64,000 nt of DNA from Halomonas sp. QHL1 (GCF_001882345.1 NZ_MINL01000001.1:3605852-3669851), one strand, 5' to 3'. Shown: positions 1 through 8,626, numbered from the stretch's first letter. Numbers and translations: made by a program. Notes: generated from the sequence alone by a model not told the origin.

Positions 1-35
1 TTGGTTTAGATAAGGCAGATATCGAATCTGAATAA
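1..35 (+). CDS. 3' end of a protein-coding gene, possibly aspartate kinase
   Basis: Reading from base 3, ten codons (GLDKADIESE) run into a TAA at 33-35. The gene starts outside the window. In several gammaproteobacteria lysC (aspartate kinase) lies directly upstream of csrA and ends in a short acidic tail after FGL, so lysC is the most likely identity. Ten residues cannot prove it. The assignment rests on gene order and resemblance. Confidence 0.4.
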   Translation, partial: GLDKADIESE

Positions 36-229
36 CATTTATGCCTTAAACCTTCTACGCTGAGGGGGTACTTGCTGCCGTGTGGTGGTGAGCTTTCTTT
101 CAACGGGAGGTATAAGGTGTCATGGAGCCGGAGTGATTGGTGACAGGCAGCACTATGCCGCATAATGGCTTGGTGTTGCCTCCGGCTGACATATCCCGTT
201 GCATAAAACGACTGAAAAGGAGATCAGCC

Positions 230-418
230 ATGCTCATCCTAACTCGCCGTGTTGGCGAAACCCTGATGATCGGTGATGAAATCACCGTCACCGTGCTAGG
301 TGTGAAAGGCAATCAAGTACGTATTGGCGTAAATGCGCCTAAAGACGTAGCAGTTCATCGTGAAGAGATTTACCAGCGTATTCAGCGTGAACGAAACAGT
401 GAAAACGAAGTGGAATAA
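230..418 (+). CDS. csrA: Carbon storage regulator CsrA/RsmA
   Basis: CsrA is a small dimeric RNA-binding protein. It binds GGA motifs in mRNA leaders and controls translation and stability of central-carbon, motility and biofilm transcripts. The product is 62 residues, the normal size for the family (E. coli 61). It begins [10 protein letters not shown] and contains the conserved core [25 protein letters not shown], including the Arg of VHREEIY that contacts RNA. The start at 230 is chosen over an upstream in-frame start at 137 because AAGGAGA lies 7 bases before it and the family begins at this Met. It stands alone, followed by tRNA genes. The 190-base leader could hold autoregulatory GGA sites; AAGGAGA at the ribosome site is one such GGA. 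Confidence 0.97.
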   Translation: MLILTRRVGETLMIGDEITVTVLGVKGNQVRIGVNAPKDVAVHREEIYQRIQRERNSENEVE

Positions 419-552
419 GACTTGCGGGCTCGCACGATGAAACGATGCTTAAAGCGTAAGCTTAGTTGTAAGATATGGCCGGTGCGAAAAAAAATCCGTA
501 GAAGACTAGACACAAGAAGGCTAAATCGGTAATATTCGCGCCGTGCCGTTGA

Positions 553-645
553 GGAGAGGTGGCCGAGTGGCTGAAGGCGCTCCCCTGCTAAGGGAGTATA
601 GGGTTTATAGCCCTATCGAGGGTTCGAATCCCTCTCTCTCCGCCA
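553..645 (+). tRNA. tRNA-Ser (GCT anticodon)
   Basis: This is a 93-base class II tRNA with the acceptor stem GGAGAGG paired to TCTCTCC, then discriminator G and an encoded CCA. The anticodon loop CTGCTAA gives GCT, which reads AGC/AGU. A long variable arm and the T-loop GGTTCGAATCC are visible. It is followed by two tRNA-Arg genes and is probably cotranscribed with them. Confidence 0.96.
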
Positions 646-691
646 ATCGCATGGCCAGTACTTAGTTAGTAAGTATGCGGTCACAAGGTAT

Positions 692-768
692 GCGCCCGTA
701 GCTCAGCTGGATAGAGTACCTGACTACGAATCAGGGGGTCGGAGGTTCGAATCCTCCCGGGCGCGCCA
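692..768 (+). tRNA. tRNA-Arg (ACG anticodon), copy 1
   Basis: This 77-base tRNA has acceptor GCGCCCG paired with CGGGCGC and an encoded CCA. The anticodon arm CTGACTACGAATCAG carries ACG, whose A34 is normally deaminated to inosine to read CGU/CGC/CGA. It is identical over its whole length to the copy at 853-929. Confidence 0.97.
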
Positions 769-852
769 CCTTCTTGATACTTGTTAGTAATCTAGTAGCA
801 GCCGATGTGGTTGCAAAGTGTCAGGATCAGTAAAAGTTAGCCGCAACATCAC

Positions 853-929
853 GCGCCCGTAGCTCAGCTGGATAGAGTACCTGACTACGAATCAGGGGGT
901 CGGAGGTTCGAATCCTCCCGGGCGCGCCA
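853..929 (+). tRNA. tRNA-Arg (ACG anticodon), copy 2
   Basis: This is a 77-base exact duplicate of the tRNA-Arg at 692-768, while the spacers between the genes differ. Tandem duplication of the major arginine tRNA is common in gammaproteobacteria. An intrinsic terminator follows within ten bases, marking the end of the tRNA transcript. Confidence 0.97.
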
Positions 930-935
930 GATTCC

Positions 936-968
936 AAAACCCGCTCTCTTATTTAGAGCGGGTTTTCT
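936..968 (+). terminator. Intrinsic terminator of the tRNA cluster
   Basis: AAAACCCGCTCT and AGAGCGGGTTTT form a 12-bp perfect stem with a 7-base loop. The T tract is part of the 3' arm. It lies 7 bases after the CCA of the last tRNA. Confidence 0.85.
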
Positions 969-1038
969 GTTTCCAGCCTGACCACCAGTTTCCAGCCTGA
1001 CCGGAAGTAGCTCGCGCCCCGGTCTTGCGATCGTGTGT

Positions 1039-1072
1039 AGCGCCCCCGCTTTGCGGTAGGGCGCTTTTTTTT
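1039..1072 (+). terminator. Second intrinsic terminator between the tRNA cluster and dusC
   Basis: AGCGCCC and GGGCGCT flank an inner CCGC/GCGG hairpin and are followed by eight T. The T tract is on the plus strand, so it serves the tRNA/csrA side, while the gene on its right (dusC) converges on it. Confidence 0.8.
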
Positions 1073-1103
1073 GCCTGTTAAATGGGTGGCTGCGACAGAG
1101 GGG

Positions 1104-2108
1104 TTAAACCAGTACGGCGTGCTGTTCGTCGACGACGAGGCTGTCGAGCAGTTGATCTAGCTCGGTGAGGCGCTTTACGCGCTGAAAATTCTGCTCAGCT
1201 TCACTGCTGCCTTGGCGCATTTGCGCGAGCCACTGCTTTACCAGCGAGACCACGACGCGGTCTGGTAGTTTTTGGCGCTGTAGAGCGGCGTACTCTTTGA
1301 GCACATTGGCGCGCATCGCCCAGTTGCTTTCAGGCAGCCGCTCGCCGGTTCGCAGCCAATGGCGAATGCGTGGTGCCAACCAAGGGTCGGCCAGTGCGCT
1401 GCGCCCCAGCATTACGTCGCGACATCCTGACAGGGTGCGGGCCTTCCAGTAATCTTCCAGCGTCCAGATATCGCCATTGGCGACAACCGGAATGCTCACC
1501 TGGCGGCGAATTTTGCCGATCCACTCCCAGTGCGCTGGAGGGCGGTAGCCCTCGTCTCGGGTGCGCGCATGCACCACCAGCTGTGCGGCACCACCTGCTT
1601 CGGTGGCTTGGGCGCAGGCCACCGCTAAGCGGCGGTTAGCGAAGCCCAGGCGAATCTTGGCGGTCACGGGGATTTCCCCGTCTAAAGCGTCGTGAACGGC
1701 TTTAACCGCGTTATAGACGCGATCAGGCTGGCGTAGCAAAGAAGCTCCGCCATCGTGCCGGTTAACAAGTTTGGCAGGGCAGCCGAAATTAAGGTCGACG
1801 CTTACCGCGCCTAAACTAAGCGCCTGGCGCGCGTTGGCCGCCAGGGCGGCTGGGTCAGAGCCCAGCAGCTGTAAATGCACCGGAATACCGCTCGGCGTGG
1901 CCACAGGCGGTTGCGTCAGTTCGGGGCAGTGCTTATAAAACACTCTGGGTGGCAGGCGGGCATCAACCACGCGGACAAACTCGGTGACCGTCCAGTCGAA
2001 CCCGGCATGACGGGTTAACAGATCACGAGTCAGAGCGTCGATTACACCTTCCATCGGGGCTAGGCCGATTCTGCCGTTATGTAGTAAATTAACAACCATG
2101 ACTTCCAC
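1104..2108 (-). CDS. dusC: tRNA-dihydrouridine(16) synthase DusC
   Basis: This FMN- and NADPH-dependent enzyme reduces uridine to dihydrouridine in the D-loop of tRNAs. The protein has 334 residues (E. coli DusC 315) and an N-terminal TIM barrel beginning LAPMEGV. The signature VDLNFGCPAKLVNRHDGGA contains the catalytic Cys at residue 110. FMN-binding motifs PVTAKIRLG, VHARTRDEGY, PVVANGDI and MLGRSALADPW follow. The WTVTEFVRV segment and the PAKLVNRHDGGA context favour DusC over DusA or DusB. An alternative start three codons in (Met4) is possible. It converges on the csrA/tRNA block and no partner gene is evident. Confidence 0.9.
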   Translation of the reverse strand: MEVMVVNLLHNGRIGLAPMEGVIDALTRDLLTRHAGFDWTVTEFVRVVDARLPPRVFYKHCPELTQPPVATPSGIPVHLQLLGSDPAALAANARQALSLGAVSVDLNFGCPAKLVNRHDGGASLLRQPDRVYNAVKAVHDALDGEIPVTAKIRLGFANRRLAVACAQATEAGGAAQLVVHARTRDEGYRPPAHWEWIGKIRRQVSIPVVANGDIWTLEDYWKARTLSGCRDVMLGRSALADPWLAPRIRHWLRTGERLPESNWAMRANVLKEYAALQRQKLPDRVVVSLVKQWLAQMRQGSSEAEQNFQRVKRLTELDQLLDSLVVDEQHAVLV

Positions 2109-2247
2109 TATCGCGCCATTGCATTCTATTCTAGGTGTGGCAGGTTAGTGTATTCCCCTTACTGCGCCAAGCGCCTTTCACCGTATTGGCCTAATCATGT
2201 GCGTATAAAAGTACTTGAACTGTAATTGAAAAGCAGGAGAGCGCCTT

Positions 2248-2505
2248 ATGCAGGATCTAGGACTATTGCAAGATGGGTTGGCATTGATGGCGCTCGGCAT
2301 GGGCGTAGTGTTTGTTTTTCTTACTATTTTGGTTATTAGCGTTACGCTGATGTCGAAGCTTATAGGGCGTTTTCAACCCGTTCCCGTCGCGGTTGATACG
2401 GGTAAGAAATCGTCGCAAGCTTCGGCCCCTTCTGCTCAAAGTGACGAGGTCATGGCAGTGATCAGTGCTGCAGTGCACCGTTACCGCTCAACGCGGCGTC
2501 GCTAA
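2248..2505 (+). CDS. oadG: Oxaloacetate decarboxylase gamma subunit OadG
   Basis: This 85-residue membrane subunit of the sodium-translocating oxaloacetate decarboxylase links the biotin-carrying alpha subunit to the beta-subunit sodium channel. One hydrophobic segment covers about residues 10-38 (ALMALGMGVVFVFLTILVI and following). A short Ser/Ala/Gln linker and a basic tail HRYRSTRRR follow. The family's zinc-binding tail is not obvious here. AGGAGAG lies ahead of the ATG. It is first in the order oadG-oadA-oadB, which is decisive for its identity because the sequence itself is poorly conserved. Confidence 0.85.
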   Translation: MQDLGLLQDGLALMALGMGVVFVFLTILVISVTLMSKLIGRFQPVPVAVDTGKKSSQASAPSAQSDEVMAVISAAVHRYRSTRRR

Positions 2506-2526
2506 CTTTCTCAATTTTTTTCATTT

Positions 2527-2550
2527 CAGCCCTCTTTTGGCTATTTTTTT
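2527..2550 (+). terminator. Weak terminator-like hairpin between oadG and oadA
   Basis: A 4-bp stem AGCC/GGCT is followed by ATTTTTTT, in a 92-base T-rich gap. It is too weak to block transcription fully, but it could reduce read-through from oadG into oadA. Confidence 0.35.
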
Positions 2551-2597
2551 GTTATTTTTACTACAAACTTACAACTCTACTACTGTGAGCCAAGACC

Positions 2598-4415
2598 ATG
2601 AACGAAATAAAACGCCCTCTAGGCATTACTGATGTCGTGCTGCGCGATGCCCATCAATCGCTATTTGCCACGCGTATGCGCCTGGACGATATGCTGCCGA
2701 TCGCAGAAAAGCTTGATCGCGTTGGCTACTGGTCACTGGAAACCTGGGGTGGGGCCACTTATGACGCCTGCATTCGTTATTTGGGCGAAGATCCGTGGGA
2801 GCGCATTCGTGCTTTAAAAGAGGCCATGCCCAATACGCCTCAAGCCATGCTGCTACGCGGCCAGAACCTGCTGGGTTACCGTCACTACGCCGATGACGTT
2901 GTCGATAAGTTCGTTGAGCGGGCGAAAACTAATGGCGTTGACGTCTTCCGTGTCTTTGATGCCATGAATGATCCACGCAATCTCGAACGCGCCATTCAGG
3001 CAGTGCGTAACGTGGAAGGCCATGCCCAGGGCACTATTTCTTACACTGTAAGCCCGGTACATACCCTGGATAGCTGGGTCGATCTCGCTAAAACCATTGC
3101 CGGTTTAGGCGCGGATTCATTGGCTATCAAGGATATGGCGGGGCTATTAACGCCCTATACGGCGTTCGACTTGGTCACGCGGCTCAAGAAAGAACTATCG
3201 ATACCGGTGCACCTGCACTGCCACGCCACTACCGGCCTCTCTACATCGACTATTTTGAAAGCGGTAGAGGCGGGTATCGATAACGTCGATACCTCGATCT
3301 CATCCATGTCGATGACCTATGGCCACAGCCCCACCGAATCAGTGGTGGCGATGCTCAAAGACACCGGTCGCGATACAGGGTTGGATCTTGAGCTGCTGGA
3401 AGATATTGCCGGATACTTCCGCGAAGTACGTAAGAAGTACGCCGCCTTTGAAGGCTCGCTGCGTGGTATTGATTCGCGCATCCTGATTGCTCAGGTGCCT
3501 GGCGGCATGCTGACCAATATGGAAGGCCAGCTGAAAGAGCAGGGCGCGGGCGATAAGCTGGATGACGTACTAAGCGAAATTCCCCGCGTGCGCGAAGATC
3601 TTGGCTTTATTCCGCTGGTGACGCCGACCTCGCAAATCGTTGGCACCCAGGCGGTGATGAACGTGATGATGGGCGAGCGCTACAAGTCGATCTCTAAGGA
3701 AGTCCAGGCGCTACTCAAAGGCGAATATGGCGCTGCTCCTGCGCCCTTTAACGCCGAGCTCCAAAAGCGCGTGTTGGAAGGCGGTGAGCCAATTACCTGC
3801 CGCCCGGCGGATAACCTCTCACCGGAAATGGATAGACTGGCCACCGAGCTGAAAGAGAAAGCCAGCGATGAAGGCATCCGTTTGGCCGAAGGCAAGCGCG
3901 AAGTCGATGATGTGCTGACCTATGCGCTGTTTCCCCAGATTGGTTTGAAGTTTCTTAAGAACCGCGATAATCCCGACGCCTTTGAGCCCGTACCCCAGGC
4001 AGCAGAAGCCAACGCTGAAAAGGCGCCCGCCAAGGAGGAAAGCAAAGCACCGGTGGCTAGTAGTGGCCCGGAAACCTACACGGTTAAACTCAACGGCAAA
4101 GCTTTCGTGGTGGAAGTTTCTGAAGGCGGTGAGCTAGGGGAGGTGCAAGAGCAAACTGCTGCAGCCAGTGCTAACGCACCCGCAGAAGAAGCGCCTGCTC
4201 CCAGTGGAGAAAGCATTGATGCACCGCTGGCGGGCAATATTTTCAAGGTCAATGTGCGCCCCGGCGATAAAGTCGCTGAAGGTGATGTCGTCATCATCCT
4301 CGAAGCAATGAAAATGGAAACCGAAGTGCGTGCTAGCAGCGCAGGCACTGTGTCTAAGGTTAACGTCAGCGAGGGCGACAGCGTAGCCGTAGGCGACACG
4401 TTGATCGAGCTCTAA
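2598..4415 (+). CDS. oadA: Oxaloacetate decarboxylase alpha subunit (biotin carboxyltransferase)
   Basis: This cytoplasmic subunit transfers the C4 carboxyl of oxaloacetate to biotin, giving pyruvate. The carboxybiotin is then decarboxylated by OadB with sodium export. The protein is 605 residues. The carboxyltransferase barrel occupies about residues 5-265, with Asp17 (LRDAHQS), Lys178 (AIKDMAG) and metal ligands His207 and His209 (HLHCHATTG). The conserved PYC/OADA domain follows to about 470. After an Ala/Glu-rich linker comes a biotinyl domain with EAMKMET; Lys572 is the biotin site. The SD before the ATG is weak, which suggests translation tied to the preceding transcript. It is followed by oadB after 10 bases. 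Confidence 0.95.
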   Translation: MNEIKRPLGITDVVLRDAHQSLFATRMRLDDMLPIAEKLDRVGYWSLETWGGATYDACIRYLGEDPWERIRALKEAMPNTPQAMLLRGQNLLGYRHYADDVVDKFVERAKTNGVDVFRVFDAMNDPRNLERAIQAVRNVEGHAQGTISYTVSPVHTLDSWVDLAKTIAGLGADSLAIKDMAGLLTPYTAFDLVTRLKKELSIPVHLHCHATTGLSTSTILKAVEAGIDNVDTSISSMSMTYGHSPTESVVAMLKDTGRDTGLDLELLEDIAGYFREVRKKYAAFEGSLRGIDSRILIAQVPGGMLTNMEGQLKEQGAGDKLDDVLSEIPRVREDLGFIPLVTPTSQIVGTQAVMNVMMGERYKSISKEVQALLKGEYGAAPAPFNAELQKRVLEGGEPITCRPADNLSPEMDRLATELKEKASDEGIRLAEGKREVDDVLTYALFPQIGLKFLKNRDNPDAFEPVPQAAEANAEKAPAKEESKAPVASSGPETYTVKLNGKAFVVEVSEGGELGEVQEQTAAASANAPAEEAPAPSGESIDAPLAGNIFKVNVRPGDKVAEGDVVIILEAMKMETEVRASSAGTVSKVNVSEGDSVAVGDTLIEL

Positions 4416-4425
4416 GGGCCCAGTA

Positions 4426-5748
4426 ATGGATAAATTAGTAACGTTATGGGAAGGCTCTGGGCTGTATAACCTCGAACTGGGTCAAGCCGTTATGATCCTG
4501 GTCGGGCTTGGACTGCTCTACCTGGCCATTTATAAGAAGTTTGAGCCACTGCTGCTGGTGCCGATTGGCTTTGGCGGCATTCTGGCTAACATCCCTGAAG
4601 CGGGGCTAGCGATTTCAGCGCTAGACCAAGCGATTGAGGTGGCAAAGCCGGCGGTGCTGCAGCAGATGGCGGTAGCGTTGGGCGCTACCCTTGATCCATT
4701 GGCAAACGCAGAGGCATGGAGGGAATCGCTAAAAGTGATTGCCCAAGATCCCGCTGCGCCGGATCAGGTGCGAGCCGCGAAAGATATCGCCATGAATGTG
4801 GGTTACGGCGACGGCATGCTCTACAGCTTCTATAGCGTAGCGATTGCCTCGGGTATTGCCCCGCTGATTATCTTTATGGGCGTGGGCGCCATGACCGATT
4901 TCGGCCCCTTGCTGGCCAACCCACGCACGCTATTTTTAGGCGCGGCCGCTCAGTTTGGTATTTTTGCCACCCTGTTTGGCGCTGTAGTGCTCAGCTCGAT
5001 GGGGATTATGGACTTCTCACTTAATCAGGCCGCCGCCATTGGTATTATTGGCGGTGCTGATGGCCCGACCTCCATCTATGTCGCCAGCGTGTTGGCGCCG
5101 GAGCTGCTGGGGGCTATCGCCGTGGCCGCCTACGCCTATATGGCGCTGGTACCGCTGATTCAGCCGCCGATTATGCGTCTTTTGACCACCCAAAAAGAGC
5201 GTCAAATCAAGATGACGCAGCTGCGGCCGGTCTCCAAGCTGGAAAAAGTGGTCTTCCCGCTGGTGCTGTTGATATTGGTCGCGCTGTTTCTACCCGATGC
5301 AGCACCGCTACTAGGCATGTTCTGTTTCGGTAATTTGATGCGCGAATGTGGCGTGGTCGAGCGCCTGTCGGATACTGCGCAGAATGCCCTGATCAATATC
5401 GTCACCATCATCCTCGGTCTGTCGGTGGGTTCCAAGCTGATGGCCGAGAGCTTCCTGTCGTTTGAGACGCTGGGGATCATAGGCTTGGGTATTGTCGCCT
5501 TCGGAATCGGCACGGCCGCGGGGGTGTTGATGGCCAAGCTGATGAACCTGATGAGCAAAATGCCCATCAACCCATTGATCGGTGCCGCAGGGGTTTCCGC
5601 AGTACCTATGGCAGCACGGGTGGCTAACAAGGTGGGGCTTGAATCCAACCCGCATAACTTCTTGCTGATGCACGCCATGGGCCCCAATGTGGCCGGGGTC
5701 ATTGGTTCGGCAGTAGCCGCTGGGGTAATGATTAAATACTTGGGTTAA
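4426..5748 (+). CDS. oadB: Oxaloacetate decarboxylase beta subunit, sodium pump OadB
   Basis: This integral membrane subunit decarboxylates carboxybiotin and exports two sodium ions. It has 440 residues with about nine hydrophobic segments. The signature [17 protein letters not shown] includes Asp212, equivalent to the sodium-binding Asp203 of Klebsiella. The second conserved region, [17 protein letters not shown], and the C-terminal [16 protein letters not shown] plus [14 protein letters not shown] segments are intact. It is third in oadGAB. A sodium pump fits a halophile. Confidence 0.94.
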   Translation: MDKLVTLWEGSGLYNLELGQAVMILVGLGLLYLAIYKKFEPLLLVPIGFGGILANIPEAGLAISALDQAIEVAKPAVLQQMAVALGATLDPLANAEAWRESLKVIAQDPAAPDQVRAAKDIAMNVGYGDGMLYSFYSVAIASGIAPLIIFMGVGAMTDFGPLLANPRTLFLGAAAQFGIFATLFGAVVLSSMGIMDFSLNQAAAIGIIGGADGPTSIYVASVLAPELLGAIAVAAYAYMALVPLIQPPIMRLLTTQKERQIKMTQLRPVSKLEKVVFPLVLLILVALFLPDAAPLLGMFCFGNLMRECGVVERLSDTAQNALINIVTIILGLSVGSKLMAESFLSFETLGIIGLGIVAFGIGTAAGVLMAKLMNLMSKMPINPLIGAAGVSAVPMAARVANKVGLESNPHNFLLMHAMGPNVAGVIGSAVAAGVMIKYLG

Positions 5749-5778
5749 CTAGTCCTCTGCCGTCAACGACATAGGGAT

Positions 5779-5862
5779 GTCATTGCGAACGTAGTGAAGC
5801 AATCTGGGGTTGGTTCTCAGTGTAGGCTTGAGATTGCTTCGTCGCAGGCTCCTCGCAATGAC
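5779..5862. repeat. REP-like palindromic element, unit A
   Basis: This 84-base imperfect palindrome starts GTCATTGCGAACG and ends CCTCGCAATGAC, with inner arms GAAGCAATCT/AGATTGCTTC. It has the same architecture as the six-unit array at 24867-25405 but in reverse orientation. It lies between convergent oadB and the yigZ-like gene. Confidence 0.8.
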
Positions 5863-5870
5863 CGGTGAGT

Positions 5871-5954
5871 GTCATCGCGAGCGAAGTGCGGCGATCTCGG
5901 TTTTGTTTGCCACCGCAGGACGAGATTGCCGCGTCGCAAGCTCCTCGCAATGAC
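5871..5954. repeat. REP-like palindromic element, unit B (diverged)
   Basis: This second 84-base palindrome starts GTCATCGCGAGCG and ends CCTCGCAATGAC, with inner arms GGCGATCTCG/CGAGATTGCC. It is a diverged relative of unit A, 8 bases away and in the same orientation. A and B together fill most of the 232-base gap between the convergent genes. Confidence 0.75.
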
Positions 5955-5980
5955 ATATGGGGTCCTTTCGCTCTGCTGCG

Positions 5981-6607
5981 TCATGCCTTTGGTGCAGCGA
6001 GAACCTCAATAGCATTTTTTAAGCGGTTTTCTAGTGGGGCAAGGTCGAGCGGGCAGTCCCGTGGCCAGCCAATGGTCAGGCGCACGCCATCGCCATCGTA
6101 GTCGGCTTGCTCAATCGGAATGTCGCGTTCTTCGCACCAGGCGCGGGCAATCGCTTCGTTGGCAAAGGTGAGTCGCAGAGTATAGATATCGCGCTCAATC
6201 ACTTCCCTGGTAGGCAGCGTCTCAAGGGAATGGCTAACTGCCTGGGCATAGGCGCGGGCTAATCCGCCGGTGCCAAGCTTGGTGCCGCCAAAATAACGAA
6301 TGACCACACAGCCGATCTGGCCCAGTTGGCTACCCTGGAGAACCTGATACATGGGACGGCCAGCGGTGCCGCCAGGCTCGCCATCATCGGAAAAGCCAAT
6401 CAAGTTTTGCTCGCCGGGTGGCCCGGCAATATAGGCAGTGCAGTGGTGGCTGGCATTAGGGTGCGCGGTTCTCGCCGCATTCAGCAGGTTAGTGAATGCG
6501 TTGATATCGGGGGCGTGGCAGACCCAGGTGATAAATTGGCTCTTTTCTACTTCAATGTCAGCCGTATGCCATGACGCAGGGGATAGCTCGGGAACCCAAT
6601 AGCGCAT
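5981..6607 (-). CDS. yigZ: YigZ/IMPACT family protein
   Basis: This 208-residue protein has the UPF0029/Impact N-terminal domain (about 1-125) and a DUF1949 ferredoxin-like C-terminal domain. The family hallmarks KSQFITWV, HHCTAYIAG, GFSDDGEPGGTAGRPM and VVIRYFGGTKLGTGGLARAYAQA are all present. Bacterial YigZ has been linked to translation factors by fold only, and its biochemical role is not settled. It starts in a TAATG overlap with the stop codon of the S24-like gene upstream, so the two are translationally coupled and share any control from the LexA-like boxes at 7029-7077. Confidence 0.9.
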   Translation of the reverse strand: MRYWVPELSPASWHTADIEVEKSQFITWVCHAPDINAFTNLLNAARTAHPNASHHCTAYIAGPPGEQNLIGFSDDGEPGGTAGRPMYQVLQGSQLGQIGCVVIRYFGGTKLGTGGLARAYAQAVSHSLETLPTREVIERDIYTLRLTFANEAIARAWCEERDIPIEQADYDGDGVRLTIGWPRDCPLDLAPLENRLKNAIEVLAAPKA

Positions 6608-7011
6608 TAATGCTCCGTGAAGGTATGCTTACTTTTCTGACAAGCTCTTGGATGTGGTTCGACACCCATTACCATACCGAGCACCTGAATATCCCGGTTG
6701 TGCAAAAATAGCGCTGGCTGCAATGCATCCTCTGGCCATAGCTCCACGCCGAAGCGGCTGATAGAGAGCTGTCTCAAGGCGACTGTTTGTTGGTTAATTT
6801 CGGCAACGGCAGTTTCTGTCTGGGTATCGTGTTGATAGCGACGGATAATAATGACATCGCCATCGAACAAGTTGCAATCACACAGTGCGTTGCCGCGCAC
6901 TTTGAGCGCATAGGTGTTGTGTCGGGTTACGCTAGGCGCCATCGCGTATGGACGCGGTGCAGGTTGTCTACGGCCGAACGTAGCGCTAGGTGCTGCCATC
7001 GATAGGGTCAT
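6607..7011 (-). CDS. S24/LexA-like protein without catalytic residues
   Basis: This 134-residue protein resembles the C-terminal S24 domain of LexA/UmuD, with no N-terminal helix-turn-helix. The segment VRGNALCDCNLFDGD aligns with LexA VSGMSMKDIGIMDGD, so the nucleophilic Ser is Ala42. QTVALRQL aligns with VTVKRL, so the catalytic Lys is Ala78. The core strands FDGDVIIIRR and NRDIQVLGMVMGVE are kept. It therefore probably cannot self-cleave. It could dimerise with LexA, UmuD or a phage repressor, but this is inference. The upstream sequence carries a CTG-N10-CAG box and a near copy. It is coupled to the yigZ-like gene. Poor conservation outside the core leaves a phage-derived relic as an alternative. 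Confidence 0.7.
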   Translation of the reverse strand: MTLSMAAPSATFGRRQPAPRPYAMAPSVTRHNTYALKVRGNALCDCNLFDGDVIIIRRYQHDTQTETAVAEINQQTVALRQLSISRFGVELWPEDALQPALFLHNRDIQVLGMVMGVEPHPRACQKSKHTFTEH

Positions 7012-7028
7012 TAGGGAATCTCCATTGC

Positions 7029-7044
7029 ATGTTCTTTCATACAG
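7029..7044 (-). promoter_or_regulatory. LexA-box-like site (imperfect)
   Basis: ATGTTCTTTCATACAG differs from CTG-N10-CAG by one base in the first half-site. It lies 17 bases before the start of the S24-like gene and repeats the TTCATACAG half of the site at 7062. Confidence 0.4.
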
Positions 7045-7061
7045 TGGTTTTCATTGTAGAC

Positions 7062-7077
7062 CTGTTTTTGCATACAG
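7062..7077 (-). promoter_or_regulatory. Putative LexA (SOS) box
   Basis: CTGTTTTTGCATACAG matches the gammaproteobacterial LexA consensus CTG-N10-CAG. It lies 50 bases upstream of the minus-strand S24-like gene. Two such sites at 33-base spacing would suit an SOS-controlled, UmuD-like or LexA-like gene. Confidence 0.55.
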
Positions 7078-7208
7078 TGCTAGAGATAATTAGTCTTACG
7101 CCATATTGATGGAGATCATGCTGCGACCCAGCGCCGCATTGTGTGAGTGGCGAGAAAGGGGCTTTACGTGTAGAGTTCGACGCGAAATCAATATGCCTGG
7201 AGAGACGC

Positions 7209-7829
7209 TTGAGCCTGTGTCTACAAGCCCGACAGCTTGCCTGTGAACGCGACGATCGTTGGCTGTTTCAAGGCTTGGATCTTGATATTCGCAGCGGCGA
7301 AATTGTGCGTATTGAAGGGCCCAATGGCAGTGGTAAAACCAGCCTGCTGAAGATTCTCTCCGGGCAGCTCAGCGACTATCAGGGCGAGCTGTTCTGGAAT
7401 GGCGCTGCGATGAACGAGGCGCGTGAACATTTTCTGGCAAATTTGCTCTATTTAGGACACGCCCCAGGCATTAAATCAGGGCTTTCCCCGTTAGAAAATT
7501 TAGCCTGGTATCAGGCGTTAAGCGGTGAGAGCGGTAATGAAGAGCAGCGCCTGGATGCCCTTGAAGGGGTTGGTTTGGCAGGCTTTGAAGACGTACCCGC
7601 CGGGCAACTCTCGGCAGGTCAGCAGCGCCGTGTAGCGCTGGCGCGCTTAACGCTAACACCGCGCGCGCTCTGGGTGCTGGATGAACCTTTCACTGCGATT
7701 GATCGCTACGGCGTCGCCGATCTAGAAAAACAGCTTGTTGCCCACGCTCAGGCGGGCGGCTGCGTGCTAGTAACGACACATCACGAGTTAACCGCTTCAC
7801 CGTTGTTGAGACGGATATCCCTAGGGTAG
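7209..7829 (+). CDS. ccmA: Cytochrome c biogenesis ABC transporter ATP-binding protein CcmA
   Basis: CcmA is the cytoplasmic ATPase of the CcmABCD complex, which releases haem-loaded CcmE. From the chosen TTG start the protein is 206 residues (E. coli 207). Walker A GPNGSGKTS lies at about 37-45, with signature LSAGQQRRVALARL and Walker B LWVLDEPFTAID. The TTG at 7209 is preferred to the in-frame start at 7143 because GGAGAG lies 5 bases before it and homologues begin at this point. It is the first gene of a nine-gene operon with mostly overlapping junctions. Confidence 0.93.
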   Translation: MSLCLQARQLACERDDRWLFQGLDLDIRSGEIVRIEGPNGSGKTSLLKILSGQLSDYQGELFWNGAAMNEAREHFLANLLYLGHAPGIKSGLSPLENLAWYQALSGESGNEEQRLDALEGVGLAGFEDVPAGQLSAGQQRRVALARLTLTPRALWVLDEPFTAIDRYGVADLEKQLVAHAQAGGCVLVTTHHELTASPLLRRISLG

Positions 7830-7943
7830 AAGGAGAAAGGGTTGCACAGCTCTTTACACGACGCTTCACAAAGCTCTTTACACGGTTCAGACACCACCCA
7901 ACAGGTTTCAGCAGTGCTACTGCGTGAGCATAAGGGTGGGTTA

Positions 7944-8612
7944 ATGACCGCTGTGAAAGCCACGCTAGAGCGTGACTTAACGCTGTTGCTGAGACGCCGT
8001 GGCGAAGTGCTCAACCCGCTGGTGTTTTTTGCCCTGGTGATCACTCTGTTTCCGATCGCTATTTCGCCTGACCCAGAGCTGTTAGCGGTGATTGCGCCAG
8101 GTTTGCTGTGGGTGGCAGCCTTGTTAGCTGCGCTGCTTTCACTGGATAGCCTGTTTCGTAGCGATTATGACGACGGCAGTCTGGAGCAACTGCTGTTGGC
8201 GCCGCAGCCGTTAGTCGCGCTTAGTTTGGCCAAAGTGGCCGTGCACTGGCTGCTGACGGGCTTACCGTTGGCGCTGATGGCGCCGATGTTGGGTATTATG
8301 CTGGCGCTGCCTGCGGGTAGCTACGCCATATTGGCGCTGTCGCTTGCCCTGGGTACGGCAAGCTTGAGTTTGATTGGCGCGATTGGCGCGGCGCTAACCG
8401 TCGGCTTGGCGCGGGGCGGGGTGCTGCTCTCGCTGCTGGTGCTGCCTCTGTATATTCCGGTACTTATTTTTGGCGCAGGTGCGGTGCAGGCGGCCATTTT
8501 CGGAGACGGTGTCTCCGCACATTTGGCTATCCTGGGCGCGCTGCTCGCCGCCTCACTTATGTTAGCGCCGTGGGCGATTGCCGCATCGCTGCGTATCAGT
8601 ATTAACGGTTAA
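7944..8612 (+). CDS. ccmB: Haem exporter protein CcmB
   Basis: CcmB is the membrane permease partner of CcmA. From ATG 7944 it has 222 residues (E. coli 220) and six hydrophobic segments. The family's N-terminal pattern [23 protein letters not shown] and the loop [20 protein letters not shown] are present. An alternative TTG at 7842 has a better ribosome site (AGGAGA, 7 bases before) and would add 34 hydrophilic residues containing an imperfect direct repeat (AGCTCTTTACACG twice). Family length favours 7944, and the extension may be a short leader peptide. Confidence 0.92.
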   Translation: MTAVKATLERDLTLLLRRRGEVLNPLVFFALVITLFPIAISPDPELLAVIAPGLLWVAALLAALLSLDSLFRSDYDDGSLEQLLLAPQPLVALSLAKVAVHWLLTGLPLALMAPMLGIMLALPAGSYAILALSLALGTASLSLIGAIGAALTVGLARGGVLLSLLVLPLYIPVLIFGAGAVQAAIFGDGVSAHLAILGALLAASLMLAPWAIAASLRISING

Positions 8613-8626
8613 GGACAGGACACGCT

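Noticed and set aside
692..929. Tandem identical tRNA-Arg genes as an integration scar
   Set aside because: Both copies are complete with encoded CCA, there is no integrase or foreign sequence between them, and the 84-base spacer holds nothing else. Simple duplication is enough.
5202..5702. 166-codon minus-strand frame opposite oadB
   Set aside because: Antisense shadow of a well-identified membrane protein gene.
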